From: an uncultured Lachnospiraceae bacterium
Lineage (GTDB): Bacteria; Bacillota; Clostridia; Lachnospirales; Lachnospiraceae
Reading direction: 5' to 3'
DNA length: 64,000 nucleotides
Assembly: GCA_910585545.1 (NCBI GenBank)
Contig: CAJUFN010000003.1
Span: 1 to 64,000 of the forward strand
Positions 7,359-16,156 of the stretch are shown here, piece by piece. The notes under the pieces were generated by a model. The model searched no databases, was not told where the DNA came from, and was given only the letters and a program-made list of their open reading frames with translations. Each line of letters begins with the position of its first letter. Positions within the stretch are counted from its first letter, which is position 1. Position numbers and translations under genes: made by a program.

Positions 7359-8204
7359 TCAGACTCCCGAATATGCCGCGAATCCTGCGTCTATCGGAAG
7401 TATCACCCCAGTCACTGCACTTGCTGCTTTATCATCGCAGAGGAAGAATACGCTTCCAAGAAGCTCTTCACTTTCGACGAATCGTCTCATCGGCGTACTA
7501 TTCAAGATTTTATTAGAACGTGCAGTCGGCGTGCCGTCTTCCTGAAAGAGAAGCGTCCGGTTCTGATTTGATACAAGGAAGCCCGGTGCGATTGCATTAC
7601 AGCGAATGCCTGTCCCTGCAAAATGTGTTGCAAGCCACTGTGTGAGGTTGGAAATAGCTGCTTTCGCACCTGAGTACGCGAGTATTTTGGTAAGCGGAAT
7701 ATATGCATTCATAGAAGAGATATTGAGGATAGAGCCTTTTTTTCTCTCTGCCATATCTTTCGCAAATACCTGTACCGGAAGCAGGGTTCCCTGAAAGTTA
7801 AGCTTGAACACAAAATCCACCCCATCCATATCCAGATCAAAAAATGTTTTCTGTCCTTCTTTTGCTTCATGGTGATATTCATTATCTGTGGTTGCACTCG
7901 GATGATTTCCTCCGGCGCCATTCACAAGAATATCACAAGGACCGAAATCTTTCAAAATCTGCGCATGGGCTGCCTCCAGTGATTCCATTTCCAACACATT
8001 CACTTTGTACCCTTCACAAATATAACCTTGTGCTTTACATTCTTCTGCAACCGTCTTCACCGCTTCTTCATTCAGATCCAATGCCGCCACTTTTGCACCC
8101 GCCTTGGCAAATGCTTTTACCATCGCCTGACACAGTACGCCGCCTGCGCCTGTTACTACTACCACTTTTCCCGAAAAATCAATGTTCAAAGGTAACTCTA
8201 TCAT
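7359..8204 (-). CDS. uxuB: SDR-family D-mannonate oxidoreductase (fructuronate reductase)
   Basis: The 281-residue protein is a short-chain dehydrogenase with a Rossmann motif TGAGGVLC near residue 20, the NGAGGN segment, active-site Ser in NISSMNA and YSGAKAA (Tyr-x-x-x-Lys). It resembles the SDR-type D-mannonate oxidoreductase found in Bacillus subtilis hexuronate operons, not the longer UxuB of E. coli. It interconverts fructuronate and mannonate with NAD(H). The operon context (uxuA, uxaC, TRAP transporter) supports the call. The ATG at 8204 follows AAAGGAGAAAG; it is the last gene of the operon. Confidence 0.87.
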   Translation of the reverse strand: MIELPLNIDFSGKVVVVTGAGGVLCQAMVKAFAKAGAKVAALDLNEEAVKTVAEECKAQGYICEGYKVNVLEMESLEAAHAQILKDFGPCDILVNGAGGNHPSATTDNEYHHEAKEGQKTFFDLDMDGVDFVFKLNFQGTLLPVQVFAKDMAERKKGSILNISSMNAYIPLTKILAYSGAKAAISNLTQWLATHFAGTGIRCNAIAPGFLVSNQNRTLLFQEDGTPTARSNKILNSTPMRRFVESEELLGSVFFLCDDKAASAVTGVILPIDAGFAAYSGV

Positions 8205-8226
8205 TTTTCTCTTTCTCCTTTCAAAC

Positions 8227-9630
8227 CTATAGATGAAAACCAAAAAATTCATTTACATTGTTAAAACAGATATCCTCCACAATTTTCCTAAGCTGAGTTT
8301 CGTCATCCGGATACTGTCCGCTCTCCACCCATTCCCCGATCAGCTCGCAGAGAATACGGCGAAAATATTCATGCCTCGTATAACTTAAAAAAGAACGAGA
8401 ATCCGTCAGCATCCCTATAAAACATCCTAGCATCCCATTGTTGGCAAGTTCTGTCATCTGCGCACGCATACCGTTTCGATTATCATTGAACCACCAGCCG
8501 CTTCCATGCTGTACGCGGCCTGCAATGCCATCTCCCTGAAAACATCCCGCAATCGAAACCAGGGCAGTGTTATCATTTGGATTCAACGAATATAAAATGA
8601 TTTTGGGAAGTCCTTCATTCTCTGCAAATGCATTTAAAAGAGGCGCTACATTCTCTACTCCCGACTGGCTATTCACCGCATCGTAACCACTGTCAGCGCC
8701 TAATGCAGCAAACTGACGGCTGTTATTGTCACGCAGACATCCAAAATGAATCTGCATCACCCAATTTAATTCTTTATATTTCTTTGCACAGGCGATGGTC
8801 ACCAACGTCTTATATGCTTCTGCCGCTTCTTTCTTCGGGCATTCCCCCTTCATCGCCATCTCAAAAGCTTCCTGTGCAAGGGAACTCTCCGGTTTGGCAT
8901 ACATACAATAATCAAGTCCGTGATCTGCACAAAGACATCCCACAGAGGCAAAATACTCGATTCGAAAAAGAAGCGCATCGATCACATCGTTTACATTTTT
9001 TATTTCGAACCCACACACATCCGACAACCGCTTGACATAATCAGCAAATCCCTTTTTCTCAATCTGAATCGCTTTATCCGGACGAAACGTTGGAAGTACT
9101 TTGATTTTCATTGTTTTATCTGCCGCAATCGCTTTGTGCCAACGCAGGTCATCACACGGATCATCTGTTGTGCCCACCGCTTTTACATCAAACATTCTCA
9201 TCAGTTTCCTGGCACTGTATTTTGCAAGCACCTCATTGCATTGATCGTAAATCGCATCTGCATTTTCCTCACAGAGCGGTTCTTTAATCCCAAACACTCT
9301 GCGAAGCTCCAGATGACTCCAGTGATACAACGGATTTCCAATCAGCCCCGGCAAAATCTTTGCAAACGCGCGGAATTTCTCCCTCGGGTCTGTATCTTGC
9401 GTGATAAGTTCTTCCGAAATGCCGCCAAAACGCATCTGCCTCCATTTGTAATGGTCACCCCCAAGCCACACTTGCGTCATATTCTGAAACCTTCTGTCCT
9501 CCGCAATCTCCTGCGGATTGATATGACAGTGATAATCAATGATCGGCATCTTTTCTGCCACTTCATGATACAGCCATCTGGCAGTTTTTGTAGATAACAA
9601 AAAGTCCTTGCCCATAAATTTACTCATCAT
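8227..9630 (-). CDS. uxaC: glucuronate (uronate) isomerase
   Basis: The 467-residue protein has normal UxaC length and the metal-binding YHCHINPQEI motif near residue 33, the GGDHYKWR segment, DDPCDDLRWH and the C-terminal GMLTDSRSFLSYTRHEYFRR block. UxaC isomerises glucuronate to fructuronate (and galacturonate to tagaturonate). Two ATG codons in a row follow AAAGGAGGC. It lies between uxuA (9 bases upstream) and uxuB (22 bases downstream). No uxaA/uxaB for the galacturonate branch is in view, so glucuronate is the likelier substrate. Confidence 0.96.
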   Translation of the reverse strand: MMSKFMGKDFLLSTKTARWLYHEVAEKMPIIDYHCHINPQEIAEDRRFQNMTQVWLGGDHYKWRQMRFGGISEELITQDTDPREKFRAFAKILPGLIGNPLYHWSHLELRRVFGIKEPLCEENADAIYDQCNEVLAKYSARKLMRMFDVKAVGTTDDPCDDLRWHKAIAADKTMKIKVLPTFRPDKAIQIEKKGFADYVKRLSDVCGFEIKNVNDVIDALLFRIEYFASVGCLCADHGLDYCMYAKPESSLAQEAFEMAMKGECPKKEAAEAYKTLVTIACAKKYKELNWVMQIHFGCLRDNNSRQFAALGADSGYDAVNSQSGVENVAPLLNAFAENEGLPKIILYSLNPNDNTALVSIAGCFQGDGIAGRVQHGSGWWFNDNRNGMRAQMTELANNGMLGCFIGMLTDSRSFLSYTRHEYFRRILCELIGEWVESGQYPDDETQLRKIVEDICFNNVNEFFGFHL

Positions 9631-9639
9631 TTGCCTCCT

Positions 9640-10722
9640 TTACTCGCCAACTTTTCCTTCAAGCCGCTCAAGCATGTCCCAGCATCCCCAAAGATACATG
9701 ATGCCAAGCGCACGGTCATAAAGCCCATAACCCGGACGGCAAGTTGCCTCTTCTCCCCAGATATGGCGCCCATGATCTGGTCTTACATAGCCTTTGAATC
9801 CGCAGTCATGGTATGCTTTCATAATCTCAACGATGCCGGTATCTCCATCGCAGTCTCTGTGAGATGCTTCCGTAAAATCACCATTTGAGAAATGCCGTAC
9901 ATTGCGGATGTGTGCAAACGCGATACGGTCACAATATGCACAGATGATATCAGCCACATTGTTATTTGGATTTGCACCAAGTGAGCCAGAACATAAGCAC
10001 AGACAATTATGTGCGTCATCTACCATACGAAGAAAATGTCCGATAGAATCCTTATCACACAGCAGCCTTGGAATTCCAAAAATATCCCACGGCGGATCAT
10101 CCATATGAATCGCCATCTTAATTCCTGTCTCACGGCAAGTTGGCATCAGCGCCTCAAGAAAATATTTTAAGTTTTCCCAAAGCTTTTCCTTCGTCACGGG
10201 CTTATATGCTTCAAAAAGTTCATCCAGCTTTGCCATCCGCTCCGGCTCCCAGCCCGGAAATGTCATGCCATGAAGATTTTCTAAGATATACTGTGCCATT
10301 TCCTTATAATCATCTTGTATACGGCTCTTTTCATAGTAAAGTGCATTCGAGCCATCCTCCAGCGGATGAAAAAGGTCCGTTCTGGTCCAGTCAAAAATCG
10401 GCATGAAATTATAAGTCACAACCTTTACCCCGAATCTGGAAAGATTTCTAAGTGTTGTTTTATAATTTTCAATATATTTATCTCTCGTCGGAAGCCCAAT
10501 CTTGATATCATCATGGACATTCACACTTTCTACAACCTCCATATGAAATCCTGCACGCTCAATCTGATGACGCGCTTTTTCGATTTCCTCTATCTCCCAT
10601 ATTTCTCCGGGCTGCTTATCATGAAGCGCCCATACAAGTCCTGTCACTCCCGGAATCTGCCTTATCATCTCCGGAGTAATACTATCATTCCCCTCGCCAT
10701 ACCAGCGAAATGTCATCTGCAT
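9640..10722 (-). CDS. uxuA: mannonate dehydratase
   Basis: The 360-residue protein begins MQMTFRWYGEGND, a strongly conserved UxuA start, and contains GVTGLVWALHD, MAIHMDDPPW, SLGANPNNN, AHIRNVRHF and YVRPDHGRHIWGE, including the His/Cys/Asp residues that bind the catalytic metal. It dehydrates D-mannonate to 2-keto-3-deoxygluconate. The kinase and aldolase that complete the route (KdgK, KdgA) are not in the window. AAGGAGGG precedes the ATG; it is 15 bases after the TRAP permease gene. Confidence 0.97.
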   Translation of the reverse strand: MQMTFRWYGEGNDSITPEMIRQIPGVTGLVWALHDKQPGEIWEIEEIEKARHQIERAGFHMEVVESVNVHDDIKIGLPTRDKYIENYKTTLRNLSRFGVKVVTYNFMPIFDWTRTDLFHPLEDGSNALYYEKSRIQDDYKEMAQYILENLHGMTFPGWEPERMAKLDELFEAYKPVTKEKLWENLKYFLEALMPTCRETGIKMAIHMDDPPWDIFGIPRLLCDKDSIGHFLRMVDDAHNCLCLCSGSLGANPNNNVADIICAYCDRIAFAHIRNVRHFSNGDFTEASHRDCDGDTGIVEIMKAYHDCGFKGYVRPDHGRHIWGEEATCRPGYGLYDRALGIMYLWGCWDMLERLEGKVGE

Positions 10723-10737
10723 AAGTTTCCCTCCTTT

Positions 10738-12039
10738 TTAAATCAATCCTGCTGCCATCGGTAAGCCCGTACTTAAAAACGGCACGTAGGTAATGAGTAA
10801 TAATCCTGTCAAAATCGCCAAATAGTACCAAATCATATAACTAACCGTCTTCGCCAGCGTAGTACCTCCGACTTTAATCGCTACAAACAAAGTGTTTCCA
10901 ACCGGCGGCGTAATATTTCCAATACACAGGTTGTAAACAAGAATCAGACCAAAGTGTACCGGATGCATCCCGAATGTCTTCACGATTGGCAAAAACAACG
11001 GTGTGAAAATCAAAATTGCCGGCGTAACATCCATAAACGTACCTGCAATCAGCAAGATCACGTTCATGATGAGCAGGATCAGGATATAATTATCGGTAAG
11101 TCCAAGAAGCGCCGCGGAAACAGCCTGCGGAATCTGTAAGAACGCCATCACCCATCCAAGAATGTTGGATACACCGATCAAAAACACAACCATACCGCTC
11201 ATCTTCGCGCTGTCTACCACAATTCTCCAGAATGATTCCACGGAAATATTGTGATAGCACATGCCAAGAATGAGTGCATATACAACCGCGATGGCAGATC
11301 CTTCGGTTGCCGTGAATACACCGATTACGATACCGCCGATTACGATCACGATCAGCGACAATGCAGGAAGTGCCTTGATGGTAGCCCTTAAAAGATTCAT
11401 CCAGTCATATTTCCCTTCACTTCCCCGATACCCTTTGCGTTTTGCAAGAATGACGCCGACAATGATACAGCACAATGCCCAAAGCATACCTGGAATATAT
11501 CCTCCAAGGAACAACGCCGCAACGGAAGTTCCGCCAGATGCCAAGGAGTAAGTAATCAGCGCATTGGATGGAGGAATCAGAAGTCCAGATGGGGCGGAAG
11601 CACCGTTGGTTGCCGCACAAAGTGCCGGATCATATCCAAGCTCTTCTTCCCCTTCTTTTACCATGCTTCCTACAGCAGCTGCAGCAGCAGCCGCAGAACC
11701 TGAAATTGCTCCAAATAATGCGTTTGCTCCTGCATTGGTCACAAGAAGTGCGCCCGGAAGCTTCCCAAGAATCGCCATTACAAAGTCTACCAGACGCTTT
11801 GCGATCCCACCTTGATTCATCAGATTCCCCGCCAGAATAAAGAAGGGAATCGCAGTCAGACTGAATTTACTCATTCCGACAAAGGTTCGCTGTGCGGCAG
11901 TCACTACAGACACGTCAAACGAAACCGTCTGTAAGATCGCAGTCAAGGCTGAGATTCCGATGGAATATGCAATCGGCACCCCAAATGCCAACAGTACGAG
12001 CAGTACAGCCAAAATCATCAACAAAGATTGAATTGCCAC
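10738..12039 (-). CDS. TRAP transporter large permease (DctM family)
   Basis: The 433-residue protein is almost entirely hydrophobic with about a dozen membrane segments and the DctM signatures AIPFFILAGNLMNQGGI, SGSAAAAAAAVGS and PPSNALITYSLASGG. It is the transport channel of a tripartite ATP-independent periplasmic-type system that uses the Na+ gradient to import organic acids. The start is GTG, directly abutting the stop codon of the small permease, with GAGGAGGTGG inside that gene, implying translational coupling. Neighbouring uronate enzymes make a hexuronate the likely substrate. Confidence 0.93.
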   Translation of the reverse strand: MAIQSLLMILAVLLVLLAFGVPIAYSIGISALTAILQTVSFDVSVVTAAQRTFVGMSKFSLTAIPFFILAGNLMNQGGIAKRLVDFVMAILGKLPGALLVTNAGANALFGAISGSAAAAAAAVGSMVKEGEEELGYDPALCAATNGASAPSGLLIPPSNALITYSLASGGTSVAALFLGGYIPGMLWALCCIIVGVILAKRKGYRGSEGKYDWMNLLRATIKALPALSLIVIVIGGIVIGVFTATEGSAIAVVYALILGMCYHNISVESFWRIVVDSAKMSGMVVFLIGVSNILGWVMAFLQIPQAVSAALLGLTDNYILILLIMNVILLIAGTFMDVTPAILIFTPLFLPIVKTFGMHPVHFGLILVYNLCIGNITPPVGNTLFVAIKVGGTTLAKTVSYMIWYYLAILTGLLLITYVPFLSTGLPMAAGLI

Positions 12040-12528
12040 CTATACCACCTCCTCTTCATCCGGACTTTCTTTTAAAATATCGATCACATTCATAACTATA
12101 TAAATCATATTTAATACTCCGCAAAGCGGCAGTATGATATAAAATATCCCAATCGGTACGCCAAGCGAAGAGGTCATCTGTCCCATCGCAAGTATCACGA
12201 TCTGATATCCTCCGAATACAAGAATGATTGCCGAAAATAAGAATGCAATGACTTCGCCAAGACAATTCATTATTTTTTTGCCGGATGTGCCTAGCTTGTC
12301 TACCAGAATCGGAATATTCATATGCCCGCGCTCCCGCGTAACAATGCATACACCAAATAAACTCATCCATGCGAACAGATACCCAACCAACTCTTCTGAC
12401 CATGTGGATGGATTCTGCAAAATATATCTTGTAAATACCTGCCAGCAGGTTAAAACCACCATTGCAAGGAAACTAATCCCTGCAAGTCCGTTTAAAATAC
12501 GGGTAATTCTGTTACGAATTGTTCTCAT
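12040..12528 (-). CDS. TRAP transporter small permease (DctQ family)
   Basis: The 162-residue protein has four predicted membrane segments and the DctQ-type core VFTRYILQNPSTWSEELVGYLFAWMSLFG followed by a Gly-His motif (RGHMNI), in the family's usual length. It partners with the large permease to its right in transcription order and the binding protein before it. GGAGGTG precedes the ATG by eight bases. Confidence 0.92.
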   Translation of the reverse strand: MRTIRNRITRILNGLAGISFLAMVVLTCWQVFTRYILQNPSTWSEELVGYLFAWMSLFGVCIVTRERGHMNIPILVDKLGTSGKKIMNCLGEVIAFLFSAIILVFGGYQIVILAMGQMTSSLGVPIGIFYIILPLCGVLNMIYIVMNVIDILKESPDEEEVV

Positions 12529-12541
12529 TTTAATTCACCTC

Positions 12542-13573
12542 CTATTCTGCCGTTGCCGGGTTTGCCGCATTGTGGCTTTGGATTTTCTCATAGATTGGTT
12601 TCAGATCCGGATACTGCTTTAGCATACTGTCATGCATCGGCATACAAATTTCCTGAAATGGTTTGGTATCCGGATAAAGAAAGGTCACGCCTTGTTCGTT
12701 TTGCGCCTTCTCTTTCGCGGCAGCTACTGCTTTTACCCACTCTTTTCGCTCCACACGATTGACCAGTTCAAATCCCTCTTCAAAGATTTCCCGTTCCTCT
12801 TTTGAAAGTTCCTCTAAGAAAGCAACGTTTCCAATCAAAATGTCCGGAATCATCTGGTGCATATTGTAAGAATAGTATTTACATACGTCACCATGCCCAT
12901 TCGATGTCAATGCCATCTCATTGTTCTCGGCACCATCAATGACCTTTGACTGAAGTGCTGTGTATACCTCACCAAATCCCATCGGTGTCGCAGAACCTCC
13001 CAGCAATTCCATCATCTGCACGTTTGTCGGCGACTGCTGCACACGTATTTTCAATCCTTTTAAGTCCTCTGGTTTCTCAATCGGCTTTGATACCGTATAG
13101 AAGTTACGCGTACCAGCATCAATCCAGGTCACTGCTTCAAATCCTGCCTGTTTTGTGGATTCAAAAATCGGTTCTATGATCTTTGGATCGTCCATAGCCG
13201 CATGATACGCTTGCGTCGTATCGAATAAAAACGGCATGTTAAATAATGTATAATTCTCCGAGAATGTCTCTAAAATGGAATTACTTGCCACGCAAAAATC
13301 AATTGCTCCCGTCTGTGTAAGCTGTACCATATCAGTCTGCGATCCTAAAAGCTCGCTTGGATATACCTCTACGTTATACTTATCCCCCAATTTTGATTCG
13401 ATATACTCCTCAAATTCCATCAATGCAATATTTGTGGGATGATCCGTTGCCTGATTGTGCCCGACACGGATGATTCTTCTGTCATCCTTCTTGCTTGTCC
13501 CACAACCAGAAATTAATATTATGGACATCCCTATACAAACACCCGCTATAAGCAATTTATGCCATCGCTTCAT
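12542..13573 (-). CDS. TRAP transporter substrate-binding lipoprotein (DctP family)
   Basis: The 343-residue protein has a lipoprotein signal (membrane segment about 7-22, lipobox LISGC, Cys24) followed by a DctP fold: GHNQATDHPTN near the start, a TGAIDFCVASN region, and the conserved Arg in LKIRVQQSPTNVQMMELLGGSATPM that holds the substrate carboxylate. It captures the acid outside the cell for the DctQM permease. AAGGAGGGG precedes the ATG. It is the first gene of the uronate operon after the eno terminator. Confidence 0.94.
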   Translation of the reverse strand: MKRWHKLLIAGVCIGMSIILISGCGTSKKDDRRIIRVGHNQATDHPTNIALMEFEEYIESKLGDKYNVEVYPSELLGSQTDMVQLTQTGAIDFCVASNSILETFSENYTLFNMPFLFDTTQAYHAAMDDPKIIEPIFESTKQAGFEAVTWIDAGTRNFYTVSKPIEKPEDLKGLKIRVQQSPTNVQMMELLGGSATPMGFGEVYTALQSKVIDGAENNEMALTSNGHGDVCKYYSYNMHQMIPDILIGNVAFLEELSKEEREIFEEGFELVNRVERKEWVKAVAAAKEKAQNEQGVTFLYPDTKPFQEICMPMHDSMLKQYPDLKPIYEKIQSHNAANPATAE

Positions 13574-13610
13574 GATTTTCCCCTCCTTTTGGTTTTGGCA
13601 TTTTCATTGA

Positions 13611-13640
13611 AAAAAGTCCCAGGCAAAAACCTGGGATTTT
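13611..13640 (-). terminator. terminator-like hairpin between eno and the uronate operon
   Basis: On the minus strand AAAATCCCAGG pairs with CCTGGGACTTT around TTTTTG and runs into six T, 11 bases after the eno stop. The dctP start codon is only about 38 bases further on, leaving little room for a separate promoter downstream of it. Confidence 0.8.
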
Positions 13641-13651
13641 CTTTGCCGAAC

Positions 13652-14968
13652 CTATCTGGTTCCATAATAATCCTTCAGTGGATTTTCATATTCTGCCGCT
13701 GTTCCAAGGCGTTCCTCGATACGAAGCAGCTGATTGTATTTTGCCACTCGCTCAGACCGGCACGGCGCACCTGTCTTAATCTGACCTGCATTGAACGCTA
13801 CTGCCAGATCTGCGATAAAGCTGTCTTCTGTTTCCCCGGACCGGTGAGAAATAACTGCGCGGTAACCGGCCTTTTGTGCCATTTGGATTGCCTCGATAGA
13901 TTCAGTCAGCGTCCCTATCTGATTTACTTTGATCAAAATTGCATTTGCCGCCTGCTTATCAATTCCAAGCGCCAGACGTTTTGTATTGGTCACGAACAGA
14001 TCATCCCCCACAAGCTGTACATGCTGACCCAGTCTTGTGGTAATCAGTTCCCATCCCTCCCAATCGTCTTCATCCAGCGGGTCTTCAATCGACACGATCG
14101 GGAATTCTTCAATCAGTTCTTCGTAATAGTCAATCATTTCTTCTGTAGAACGGACCACCTTTTTGTTATGCGCACGTCCTTCGCCTTCGAATACATATTT
14201 CTTGAAATCGTCATCATAGATTTCTGATGCCGCCACATCCATGGCAAATGCGATGTCTTCACCAGGCTTATATCCTGCCCTCGTAACAGCCTCTGTCATA
14301 TAAGAAAGCGCTTCCTTTGCATCTGCAAGATCCGGAGCAAATCCACCCTCGTCTCCAACTGCGGTTTGATGGCCTTTCTCTTCTAAGAGACGTTTCAGTC
14401 TATGATATACCTCCGCACACATCCGAAGTCCTTCCTGAAAACAGCAGGCTCCCACAGGCATAATCATAAATTCCTGCATATCAATACAGTTATCGGCATG
14501 ACGCCCGCCATTTAAAATGTTCATCATTGGAACCGGCATCTTTTTTGCACTCACACCGCCAAGGTATGCATACAACGGCATATGAAGTGCTTTTGCAGCC
14601 GCACGGGCACAGGCTAAAGATGCCCCGAGCATGGCATTTGCTCCAAGATTATTCTTGTTCTCCGTGCCATCTCTTTTGATCAGAAGCTTATCAATCTGTG
14701 ACTGCTCCAATACATTTACTCCAATCAATGTCTGGGCAATGGCATCATTTACATTCTTCACTGCCTCCTGAACGCCAAGCCCTCGATAACGCTTTTCACC
14801 GTCTCGAAGTTCTACCGCCTCGAATTTTCCGGTGGAAGCGCCAGATGGAACTGCCGCTCTTCCTACATATTTTTCGCCCGCAAGGACTTCTACTTCTATT
14901 GTCGGATTGCCGCGGGAATCTAAAATCTCACGAGCAAGAATATCCGTAATTGGTAAATATTTGTACAT
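13652..14968 (-). CDS. eno: enolase (phosphopyruvate hydratase)
   Basis: At 438 residues it has full enolase length and landmarks: DSRGNPTIEVEV near residue 18, GASTGKFEA, the catalytic Glu in GDEGGFAPDL, catalytic Lys in NAILIKVNQIGT, and the signature SHRSGETEDSFIADLAV. It interconverts 2-phosphoglycerate and phosphoenolpyruvate. AAGGAGGAG precedes the ATG. It lies in the same direction as, and immediately before, the hexuronate operon, separated by a hairpin; read-through could couple lower glycolysis to uronate use, but that is inference. Confidence 0.98.
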   Translation of the reverse strand: MYKYLPITDILAREILDSRGNPTIEVEVLAGEKYVGRAAVPSGASTGKFEAVELRDGEKRYRGLGVQEAVKNVNDAIAQTLIGVNVLEQSQIDKLLIKRDGTENKNNLGANAMLGASLACARAAAKALHMPLYAYLGGVSAKKMPVPMMNILNGGRHADNCIDMQEFMIMPVGACCFQEGLRMCAEVYHRLKRLLEEKGHQTAVGDEGGFAPDLADAKEALSYMTEAVTRAGYKPGEDIAFAMDVAASEIYDDDFKKYVFEGEGRAHNKKVVRSTEEMIDYYEELIEEFPIVSIEDPLDEDDWEGWELITTRLGQHVQLVGDDLFVTNTKRLALGIDKQAANAILIKVNQIGTLTESIEAIQMAQKAGYRAVISHRSGETEDSFIADLAVAFNAGQIKTGAPCRSERVAKYNQLLRIEERLGTAAEYENPLKDYYGTR

Positions 14969-15208
14969 GTTTTCTCCTCCTTTTTATTGATATTATGACC
15001 GCAAATGTTTGTTCCATACGGAAAAGGAGGGCAGAATAATTTGGCAGTTTTAAATTTTTTTGGAATTATAGGATGTCCTCTGAAGTACCTTTCAAATTAT
15101 CTTGAAATTATCTGAAAACAGGGTTGCCATATTGAGATTTGAGCGTTACAATCAAGGTAAATTCAGAACTTGTTGCTCACAAACACACAGATAAAATGGA
15201 GAAAAGAT

Positions 15209-16057
15209 ATGAAAACGAAATCTACATTTAAGACTTATTTTATGCTTACGTTATGCATTGCCATGATGGCGGTCGGAATTTATTTTTTCAAATTTACAAA
15301 TAATTTCACCTTTGGCGGTGTGACCGGTCTTGCCGTGCTGATTGCTAAAACCGGGTTTATCAGCGCCGGCGATTTTACCTTCGCGGCAAACATTCTTTTA
15401 TTATTGATCGGTTTTCTTTTCCTTGGAAAAGGATTCGGATTTAAAACGGCCTACTGCAGCATCCTTCTTTCTGTGATGCTAAGTGCTCTCGAGCGTATCT
15501 GTCCGCTTAGCGCACCTTTAACGAACGAACCTTTGATGGAACTGATATTTGCCATTGCCCTTCCGGCTTTTGCATCTGCATTCATCTTCAACGTAGGGGC
15601 TTCTAGCGGCGGTACCGATATTATTGCTATGATTTTGAGCAAATACTCTTCTGTAAATATCGGAAAGGCGCTTTTACTTTCTGATATCAGCATTACCGTT
15701 GCTTCATTTTTCGTCTTTGGCATAGAAACCGGGCTCTACTCTGCGCTTGGCCTTACAATTCGTTCTGTGATGGTCGATAGTTTTATCGAAAGTTTAAACT
15801 TGAGCAAATACTTCAATATTGTATGTAATTATCCAGATCCGATCTGTGCATTTATCAATCACACACTGCACAAAAGCGCAACTATTTGTAAAGCAAAAGG
15901 AGCATTTTCCGGTCAGGATAAATACATCATCTTTACCGCTATGACTCGTTATCAAGCGATAAAGCTTCGTAACTTTATCAAGGAAAAGGAGCCGGAGGCT
16001 TTCATCCTTATTTCCAATACCAGTGAGATTATCGGAAAAGGATTTCACTCGATTTGA
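15209..16057 (+). CDS. YitT family membrane protein (DUF161/DUF2179)
   Basis: The 282-residue protein has five or six membrane helices in its first 195 residues (YitT_membrane domain, with GGVTGLA and GASSGGTDIIAMI motifs) and a C-terminal soluble DUF2179 domain of about 80 residues ending in TSEIIGKGF. The function of this widespread Firmicutes family is unknown. I start it at the ATG at 15209, preceded by GGAG. It ends 15 bases before a terminator shared with convergent glmM. Confidence 0.87.
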   Translation: MKTKSTFKTYFMLTLCIAMMAVGIYFFKFTNNFTFGGVTGLAVLIAKTGFISAGDFTFAANILLLLIGFLFLGKGFGFKTAYCSILLSVMLSALERICPLSAPLTNEPLMELIFAIALPAFASAFIFNVGASSGGTDIIAMILSKYSSVNIGKALLLSDISITVASFFVFGIETGLYSALGLTIRSVMVDSFIESLNLSKYFNIVCNYPDPICAFINHTLHKSATICKAKGAFSGQDKYIIFTAMTRYQAIKLRNFIKEKEPEAFILISNTSEIIGKGFHSI

Positions 16058-16072
16058 TATACCTGACAGCAA

Positions 16073-16114
16073 AAAGAGGAACGAGTGACTGCTACTTGCC
16101 ACTTGTTCCTCTTT
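16073..16114. terminator. bidirectional terminator between yitT-like gene and glmM
   Basis: AAAGAGGAACGAGTG (16073-16087) pairs with CACTTGTTCCTCTTT (16100-16114) with one G-T wobble and a 12-base loop. A- and T-rich flanks allow function on both strands. Confidence 0.85.
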
Positions 16115-16156
16115 CGTTGCTTTTTCTTTTTCATCTGATGTTTCTATCTAATATTT

